Of a DNA stretch of 64,000 nt, positions 31,338-41,300 are shown one piece after another. Where the stretch lies: the NCBI GenBank assembly GCA_010405405.1, contig MU004246.1, forward strand, positions 310,001 through 374,000, read 5' to 3'. The position numbers and the translations under genes were made by a program. The DNA is from Microthyrium microscopicum. Its lineage: Eukaryota > Ascomycota > Dothideomycetes > Microthyriales > Microthyriaceae. The notes under the pieces were generated by a model. It was not told the origin of the DNA. It ran no database searches and saw only the letters and a program-made list of their open reading frames with translations. The stretch's first letter is position 1. Each line of letters starts with the position of its first letter.

Positions 31338-32317
31338 TGTGAGAAGCGTGCCTTTCCTTCGAGTTGTCGAGCGGTTCTTAATACTGCGTATAGTTATCGG
31401 GCCTGATGCCGAAAAATCTGGAGATTGGGTTTCTAAGCGGTTCTGAGAGTGATCTGGAGGTATCTACCTGATCCTCAGTTTAGAAAAGTCATTTCAACAT
31501 GAACTTTTAGCCATTATCAACGAAGTCACTGGGAGGGGATAAGTTCTGTTTTTCATGTTTTATCAATAAAGCTAGGTGTTGGGGAGAAATTATAGGACTC
31601 TACATGAGTTTGGGTAGAGGACTTCTCGATGTATTGAGGTCTGGTTTAGTTTTAGAAAAAATTTGAGATTTTGCTTTTCAAACTGGTTCTTCTGAGCCCA
31701 CAAAACTAAGAACCTTCACTTCTTTTCATTCAGATTGTATGACTACTTTCGTGCTTTCGTGATGCTGTATTCGTAAAACTTGTACCGGTAGGCGGCATCG
31801 TGAACATTTCTTGGCAAAAAGTTGGTGGTGAGTTGGAAACTAAGTTGTGATTGGCCGCATGGTCTAATGCCTGGCATCTAACTTCTTAAGGCCTAGCTCC
31901 AGACGGCACTTGCCGTTTCGCAGTCAAACAGAGCTGCTCCTTCTTCAAACTGTTACGCTTGATCGCGTTCCACTCACTTTCAGCCTTCTTACAGAACCTC
32001 AGCACCACCTCAAATCCATCTCACCCGCCAACTTCACAAGTCGCAACCATCCCATCTCCGGCTATCGCCTTCCTTCTCTCAATCACTACTCCATCGTCGC
32101 CTCTATACCATCATTCCGTCTCAATTTCTCACCTCTCCATCGCGCACTTTCGCTCCTGGCCCCGACACATCCAATAGCGACCTGGGCGGCCTCTTGAAAT
32201 TCTACCACTGTTGCTTTTGACTACAATTAGCCTTCACGGCCTCCGAACACACATATCTGATCTATTCTTGTCTCGCATCAAGTTTGAAGCATCAATTCAT
32301 GGTCTTCCTGGCCCACC
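31338..32317. promoter_or_regulatory. upstream region of TRA1
   Basis: No gene was recognised. From about 31950 to 32300 the plus strand is strongly C/T-rich with repeated 'catc', 'ctcac' and 'ctcc' words, a typical pyrimidine-rich leader before the start codon at 32318, whose context CACCATGG is favourable. Confidence 0.5.
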
Positions 32318-35300
32318 ATGGCCTCTCCCGCTGAGGCTAACCTCGATGCCTATCTTAGTAGGCTCGACGATGAAAAGCTCGACCTCAAAACGAGAGGCAA
32401 TGTCGCAACCGAAATTCGCGACAACCTTGACGTCTGGTGCCAATCAGGCTCTCCACTCTACAGCGCATTCCTAGAGAAATCCATACCCGTCCTTCTCAAA
32501 ATCCTTGATAGCCCTCCTGTCTTCGATAGCACAAGCCCCGAGCAGCGATTACGAGCATGCGTCCTCGACATCCTTCATCGGCTCCCTGCCACTCCCGATC
32601 TTAACGAATCCATCACATTCAAGCTAGTTGACAAGCTCATGACACTGGTTCGGATAGAGAATGAAGATAATGATATATTGATTGTTAAGACACTGATGGA
32701 TCTCCTACGGCATGACTCAAAAGTGCTGAAGGAACGAGTGCAAGCTTTTTTGGACGTTATAGTAGAAATGTTTCAAATGATGAGCGGCACTGTAGAAGAG
32801 ACATTTGATGGTCCATCACAGCATCAGCCTGCTATATCTACGCCTGGAAATCAGTATGCTCAATCGCCGCGACCAAGTAGCCCTGTCTCGACAATGTCTA
32901 CTGAAATTGGCAATGAGCAACAACAATCTCGCCATCTCCTCAAGGGTATGCAATCTTTCAAAGTCGTCGCAGAGTGTCCCATAATAGTGATATCACTTGT
33001 TGGCCCATTGGATCGCGCAGTCACTCAGACATACGTTAAAAAGTTTGTTCCTCTGATGAAGGATTTGTTGATGCTACAAGCCAAACCTCAGGAACGAGCT
33101 CATGAAGAGGCCAAAGCTCGTGGGGACATTCACACCGGTGTCTGCAAAGATATCAAGAACAAGGCGGCCTTCGGTGATTTCATCTGGCTTCAGGTTAAGA
33201 CCATGAACTTTTTGGCATATCTACTTCGGGTTTATACGCAACAACTCCAAGATTTCTTGCCATCTCTGCCGGCCATTGTTGTTCGCCTACTTCGGGACAT
33301 TCCTCGCGAAAAGTCTGGCGCTAGAAAGGAGCTTTTCGTTGCTGTTCGACATATCATCAATTTCAACTTTCGGAAAATCTTTCTTCCCAAGCTGGACGAG
33401 TTGCTCGATGTTCGAACTCTCATCGGTGACGGCCTCACGGTATACGAGACTATGCGTCCCTTGGCCTATAGCATGCTTGCCGACCTTATACACCACCTTC
33501 GAGATAGTCTGAAGCCTGAGCAAATTCGTATGACCATTCAAGTCTACACGAAAAATCTCCACGATGACTTCCCTGGCACTAGCTTCCAGACCATGAGTGC
33601 AAAGTTGCTCATAAACATGGATGCTTGTATTGGAAAGATACAACCAAAAGAAGAGGCTCGACATTGCATTATTATGATTTTGAATGCGATTGCCGACAAG
33701 TTCGCTGCGATGAACTCGCAGTTCGAGAACGCTTCCAAAGTGTCAAAACAAACGCCAGTCCTTGGTCCTGGTGAAGTGATTAAGGAGACCTATATGGCCG
33801 AAAAGGATAGCCCTCCAGACTGGGATGAAGTTAGCATTTTCGCTGCCACTCCAATCAAGACGCAGAGCCCGCGCGAGAGAACGACAAATCCGGTCAATGA
33901 CAACAAGTTCTTGTTTAAAAACCTCATTGCTGGATTGAAGTCTCTGTTTGCACAGCTTCGAAACACCAATCCTGATCCTCTTCCAGATGCAGATCCTAGC
34001 ATTCTGCCCAAGAACTGGGACGACTGTGCGTTTGGTTTTAGTCCAGAGGAGGTCAATATCTTGACCAAGCTATTCCGCGAAGGAACTCAAGCTTTTCGTT
34101 ACTATACCGAGGGCGACTTACCGGACACTTCCAAGTTGACGACTGCTGAAATCCTCAGTGGCGGCCACAACCTCCCAGCTGGCTCTAAAGAGGAGAAAGA
34201 ATTGCTGGAGTCTTTTGCTACAGTCTTCCACCAGATTGATCCAGCCACCTTTCAAGAAATCTTTCAGTCGCAGATTGGTCATCTCTTTGATCTCTGCGTG
34301 ATTCATCCTTCTCTTCTTCATATTGCACAATTTCTGCTGGCGAGCGAGGCCACCAGCGCCAGCCTCTGCAGTATATTGTTTCAATTCCTAATGGAGCACT
34401 TTGAAGAAATTGGCAGCTCAAATGTAAAGAGAGCCTCAATCCTATTGAGATTGTTCAAATTGTCCAGCATGGCGGTCACACTATATTCCAGTCAAAATGA
34501 GCAGGTTATCCTACCGCACACTACCAAAATCATCACGCAATCCATTCAATTGTCAACGACGGCAGAAGAGCCCATAAACTACTTCCTCCTCCTTCGCTCT
34601 CTTTTCCGAAGCATTGGTGGGGGCAGATTTGAGCATCTGTATAAGGAGATCCTTCCCCTTCTTGAAATGGTGCTCGATACTCTCAATACGCTTCTTCATG
34701 CAGCACGCAAACCCTCAGATCGAGATTTGTTTGTGGAACTTATTCTCACAGTTCCAGCGCGACTAAGTCATTTATTGCCGTACTTGAGCTATCTTATGCG
34801 ACCTCTCATTGTTGCGCTTCGTAGTGGTTCCGAGCTTGTTGGTCAAGGGCTGAGAACGCTTGAGCTCTGCATCGATAACCTACAACAAGACTTTATTGAT
34901 CCATTGACGGCACCTTTCATAGAAGAATTGATGACTGCTCTTTGGGGTCATTTGAAGCCCGCTCCTTACCAACACTTCCACTCGCATACCGCTATGCGTA
35001 TTCTTGGGAAACTCGGAGGTAGAAATCGCAAGTTCTTGACTGGCATACACAATCTCGACTACAAGGCATATACTGATGATGATGCGAGTTACGACATTCG
35101 ACTTGTTGGAACCACTAAAGATCGCGCATTTCCCGCTGCTATTGGCGTTGATGCTGCCATTACCAAGCTCAAGGAGGTTCCTGGCAAGATCAAAGACTCG
35201 TCAAAAGCTGCTGCTATGAAGGCTTCCGATCCATTCCACAAACGCCAAGCTTTCAAGTTCATACAGTCGCAGACCAAGCTTTTCATTTCAATGGAGAACC

Positions 35301-38300
35301 TGCCAGATGACTTTGCGCAAATGGTTCGCCTTCAAGCTCAAGATCTGCTTGCTGGCAAGGTCGATTTGGGCGAGGATTTCAGTCACATTTCCGAGCGCGA
35401 GAAATCGCCAATCAAATGCAACGTGGAACATGATATGCTGAAAAAGCTGCTCAAGGCTCTTCATTTTGCACATTCGCTTCCAGACCTGAGAGATGAGGCT
35501 GCAGCATTTCTGACCGGACTGTGCAAGCATTTCATGATCTTGGAAGTAGGACGAACCTTTGCGATCCTTAAGCATCGGAACACTTTCAACGTTAAAGGCG
35601 GCGAAGGCCCACTTTTTATTGAAAGTAAGGTGATTGCAGATGCCATTTCCGAATCACTGTCCTCGGATTGTCCCGAGGAGCGCGAAGCTGCACAAGCGTC
35701 TATTCGCACTCTTTGGGAGTCTGCTGGTATCATCTTGGGCAACCAGGTTCATGCCAATCGCATCACCTTCTTCGTCCATTTGACGCGAAATTTCACTCAT
35801 GCCTGCCACCAGGAAGAATGGTACACCAAGATGGGCGGTGTTTTGGGTCTCAAGTCGATCGTCAAAGATATTTCCTTCTCGGACCAGTGGATGAATGAGC
35901 GACTCTCCGAGATCATGCGAGCACTTTTGTTCGTCTTGAAGGATATGTCTCCGGATCTAACAGCATCACCGCGACTGGAAGCTGAGGCCATTCTTGAGAC
36001 TGTCATTCGACGACTTGCCAAGGGGTTCAAAAAGGAAGACCTGACCGTCCAGAACAGCAAGTTCTATGCTCTCAACAAATCTCTTGTCATGGAGCTTGCG
36101 CATCCTGTCAAGTACGTGCGAGCTATGACCAAGAAACTCTACCACATACTTTCCGAGGAGCTAGAACTTTCTATTGTGGAGTTGATTCAGCCAGTTAGAG
36201 AGGGCCTTCTTCTGCCAATGTTCAACAAGCCTCTGCGAGCTTTACCTTTTGGTATTCAGATCGGATACGTGGATGCTATCAACTATCTCATGAATCTCGA
36301 TCAGGCCCTTGTACCGCATGAAGAGCCACTTAGCCGACTTATTTTGGAAGCTTTGTTCCTCGCGGACTCTGAAGATGCCTCTTTGGCTGAAAATCACAAT
36401 GAGTATCGAAAAGCAGAGAGCATTGTTCAACTGCGAGTCGGATGCATCAAACTCTTGTCAACGGTGCTTACTTATCCTGAATACCAGACAGCTCCGCCAA
36501 ATAATACGAAGAACCGGATAATCTGCGTGTTTTTCAAGGGCATCTACATGAAGTCACCGGAAGTCGTCGATGCTGCAAATAATGCTCTGAAAGGGGTCAT
36601 TTCTGTTGCCAACAAGCTTCCCAAGGATATTCTACAGAATGGATTGCGGCCTATCCTGCTTAATTTGCAGCATCCCACTAAGCTCAGTGTAGAGAGTCTA
36701 GAAGGCCTCGCCCGCTTACTGAAGCTATTGACCTTTTACTTCAAGGTTGAGATCGGGCAACGTTTGCTTGACCATACAAAAGTCTTCATGGAAGCGCCGG
36801 TCTTACAAAAAGCCTCTTTCCAATTGATCGAACAGAATCGACCAATGCAAGTTGTTGCCGCCATCATCAACATCTTCCACCTCCTTCCTCCCACCGCCAA
36901 CATGTTCCTTCCGACTCTAGTTACCAAAGTGCTTGAGCTAGAGTCGGCACTCCGTCGTACTCACATCAGCCCCTTCCGTGAGCCACTCATTCGTTACCTC
37001 AACCAATATCCCAAGGAGATGTTTGAATACATTTCTCCCTTCATGCAAGATCTCAAGCTTGGTCGCTTTTTCGGTCAGCTATTGGCGGGTCCGAAAGCAG
37101 ATGCGCTTCGAAACGCCGTCTACAGTGAGCCTGACAAGCTGGTGAAGGCCTTTGTCACACCATCAGATGCAGCCGATCGCCTCAATCGGGGCGTCAATGC
37201 CATACATATCGCATACTCCATCTCAACCCACGAAAAGACCAAAGATCTGCTAGTCAAGAGTGAGCCTCTTCGCAAGGCTTTGTTTGAGGCAGGCCAAAGC
37301 GTTGAGAAACTATTACGGGATAGCGAGAAGCCCAAGACAGCTTTTCAGTCCCAGACGCAGGTTGAACTCAGCACCAATCTTCGTCTCGCAGCCGAGCAAG
37401 CGGGAGAGCAGATTATTGATCTTCTAATGATTTACATGGAACAGGAGCCAACCAACACCGATTTCTTCTTTGAAATTGTTGACGCTGTTACATCTCAACG
37501 ACTGAAGAACCGGCCTTCCTTGATCAAATTCATCTACAAGTCCATGATCTGCTCCGAGAATATGGACTACTGCCGCACTCTGGTCCTCAAGTGCATCACT
37601 CAATTCCGCAAACCTTCAACAACGCAGCGAGTCAAAGCGTATCTCTTCAAAAATGTTGTCAATCCAATCTTTGCCATGGATGTTCAGCGAAACTGGGATT
37701 CGTTGTTCGAGCCCGACTTTAGAAACACCAAGCTTCTTGACAAGAACATGATTACCATTATCCACGAGCAACTTTGGCGGCCGTCGTCCGTTGAAGGTAA
37801 CGAGGAGATCAGTGTCTATGTCGATCATTCCCGGATGGAACTATTGCAGCTCACTGCTTTGCTCCTCAAATACTATAACCACCCCCTTCAAGAAACTCGC
37901 AAAGATATAATCAAATTTGGCTGGAATTGGATCAAATTAGAAGATGTGGTCAACAAGCATGCGGCGTATGTGGTTATCTCTTACTTCATCACATTCTACG
38001 ATACACCAGCCAAGATCTCGATGACAGTCTACCAATCATTATTAAAGGCACATCAAGCCGAAGGTAGACCGCTTGTCACGCAGGCCTTGGACTTGTTGGC
38101 TCTGGTCATCAAGAAGCGAGTTGCTACCGATCAACATAAGCTTCCACTCTGGGCTAGAATGCCAAAACGGATCATTGCTGAAGAAATCAACAATCTGCAG
38201 CAGCTCGTTTCAATCTTCAACTTCTTCTGTCGTCATCCTGATCTCTTCTACGAGGCTCGCGAGGCATTAGCTCCAGCAATCATTCCTCATCTTCAAAAGA

Positions 38301-41300
38301 TAGCATCCTCCAACAATGAAGGCAAGCGAACATCCCTGCTACTGGCTACATTAGTATGGACATGGGAAGAGCGTGGAAACTTGGAAAGTCGAACCTCTCC
38401 AACAGCATCACCATCTGGCACCAAGCGTAAGTCCGACGGATCACCCATAATCAAAGCAGATCAACTACCACCTTCAGCAACCTGTGTTGGTAATACCAGC
38501 TTGAGACTGATGCTGGTAAAGTATCTTGCGCAGTTCGCAGTAACCTTGCCAGAACGATATCCAACTCCTGCCGCGACAATTCGAGAGAAATATCCCCCTC
38601 CCGTCCTCCCCCCCGCAAAATCTAGTCCATTTTGCCAGAAAGCTGTGCATTTGCTGCGAAACTTCCTGGGCAAGGCATACTGGGCCGACCTTAATATCTT
38701 CGTGCTGGTTCCCCGTATTTGTAAGCCGATGCTAGTCACGGACAAGCAAGATGAAGAAAAAAAGGAAGCGTATGAGACGAAAATCGTGAACACGCTCCAG
38801 GTTCTCAAGGTCTTTGTTAATGCCAAGTCGAACGAGTGGATCACGGAGCATTTGTCTGAGCTTTGGACTTGCATTGAGAAACCACTCAAGATGGAAGATG
38901 CGCAGATTCAGGATTGTCTGCACAGTGAAGGTGACGACTCAGACAAAGCTATGATCCCTCTGTTCCGACGCTTGCTGGATGTTATTCCTGAGAGCCCTGC
39001 AATGGAGCCTGATGATGACAAGGATGAGTCGCCTGGCACGCAGTTCATGACATCCGTCAACTCGATTGTCACGGATGCACTTGAGAAGAACAACCTGATC
39101 TGTGGCATCAATATATTGTCCACGATTTGCAAGATTAGACCGAAGGATGTTGATCAGCATGTTCCTGCCTTGACCAAGGTTTTCAATACGACCGGCAAAC
39201 TGCTCAAGGACCATATCCTGGCAAATCCTGTGCAAACTCCAGTGCCTGTTAGACAGGACTCTACGTCAGTCATGGAAGCTTATGACAATGAAGTACAGAC
39301 CGGAATCTTGCTAAAGACCATCGATATCATGGCCGCGCGCATGGAGAGCCTAGGCGAACAACGTCGACCATTCCTCACCACACTAGCCACGCTTCTCGAG
39401 CGGAGTCGCAGCGAGCCTGTGTGGAACAAGGTTCTCGATCTTGCCCAAGGATGGGTATTCAATAACGATGTTCTCCCAACTCTTAAGGAGAAGGTTGCTG
39501 TTCTCAGTAAAATGCTCATGGCAGAACAACGACCCGACATGCAGGATATTCTCCAGCGGTTCTTCCAGCTTGTCCTTAAAGTCTATGAGGATCAACGTGT
39601 TACTCGCACGGAACTCACTGTTAGACTCGAGCAATCGTTCTTGGTGGGCTGTCGGTCGTCGAATGTGGACATTCGGAATAAGTTTTTAGGTATCTTTGAT
39701 CGACATATTAGTCCGTCGCCGAATACTCGATTGAACCATGTTCTTTGCGATCAGGACTGGAATGTGCTGCAAGAGAGCTTTTGGTTGTCGCAGGTCATAC
39801 ATCTTCTGTTCGGTTCGCTCGATATGAATGCTCCTGTTCAACTCGACAAGGAGGACTTCAAGACTATGTCCGCTCTCTCATACTTTGGTCCCTTTGCTAA
39901 GGATTCGAGATTGAGCGATGTTATGGTGGATGATAAGCTAGAGGAATTCATGGCCGATCACAAATCGTTCTGCAACGAGATCTCCGAAGTCAAATTGCGG
40001 GATATCATGGATCCTCTCAATCAACTCCAACACGTCGACCGCGAGCTTGCATCAAGCATCTGGATTGCCTTGTTCCCGATCTTCTGGGCAAACATACCCA
40101 AGGATGAACGTCGTGAATATGAGAGTAGCATAGCTCAACTATTGGCAAGAGACTTCCACATGAGACAGCTCGACCAACGACCAAACTGTATTCAAACCCT
40201 TCTGGAAGGTCTGGTTCGCGCAAAGCCACGGTTCAAGTGCCCTCCACATCTGGCAAAGTATCTTGCAAAGACTTATGATGCCTGGTATGTTGCCGCCGAC
40301 TTCTTAGAAGAGGCGGCAAACTCGCCACTTGTAGATACTCCTGCTGTCCGTGAAAGCACTCTCGATGCTTTACTGGACATCTACTCCAGTTTGGAAGAAA
40401 CGGATATGTTCTATGGTACTTGGCGCCGACGATGTCAGTATGTTGAAAGCAATGCCGCCCTGTCCTATGAGCAACTTGGCATGTGGGAGAAGGCCCAGCG
40501 CATGTACGAACAGGCACAAGTCAAGGCCCGAACTGGAGCACTGCCTTTCTCACAGAGCGAATACATGCTATGGGAAGATCACTTCGTAATCTGCAGCCAA
40601 AAGCTGCAACAGTGGGATGTCCTCGCCGATTTTGCCAAGCATGAGAACTTTAACGATCTGTACATCGAGGCAATGTGGCGCAATCCAGATACGTGGGTTT
40701 CGACCAACGAACGCGAACAGTTTGACAGTATGATCAAGGCTGTCAGCGATGCGTTGACACCCCGTAGAGCATTCTTCCAAGCTTTCATGGCATTCCTCAA
40801 GATGCACTACAAGGTCGGCGGTGCAGACAATCAAGGACCTCAAGAATTTAGCAAGTCCCTTGATGAGGCTATCCAGATCACCGTCCGCAAATGGCATCAA
40901 CTACCGAAGCGAATCACCAATGCACATATCCCACTTCTGCAGCAGTTTCAACATATTATTGAGCTGATGGACGCTCAGAATGTGTCGAATGTGCTCGCTC
41001 AGACCAACCTTGCCAACTTGGATCAGAAGTCCAACGAACTTAAGTTGCTCTTCCAGCAATGGCGCGATCGACTGCCCAACTTTTGGGACGACATCAATAC
41101 ATGGCAAGACATCGTCACCTGGCGTATGCACATTTTCACTCTTGTCAATAACCAGTTTTTGCCTATAATACAGTCCAATAACCCACCAAACTCAGCAAAT
41201 CCGTCAAACCAGAACTCTCATGCTTATAGAGGTTATCACGAAATGGCGTGGATCATAAATCGATTCGCCCATGTCGCACGCCTGCACAATCTGCATGATG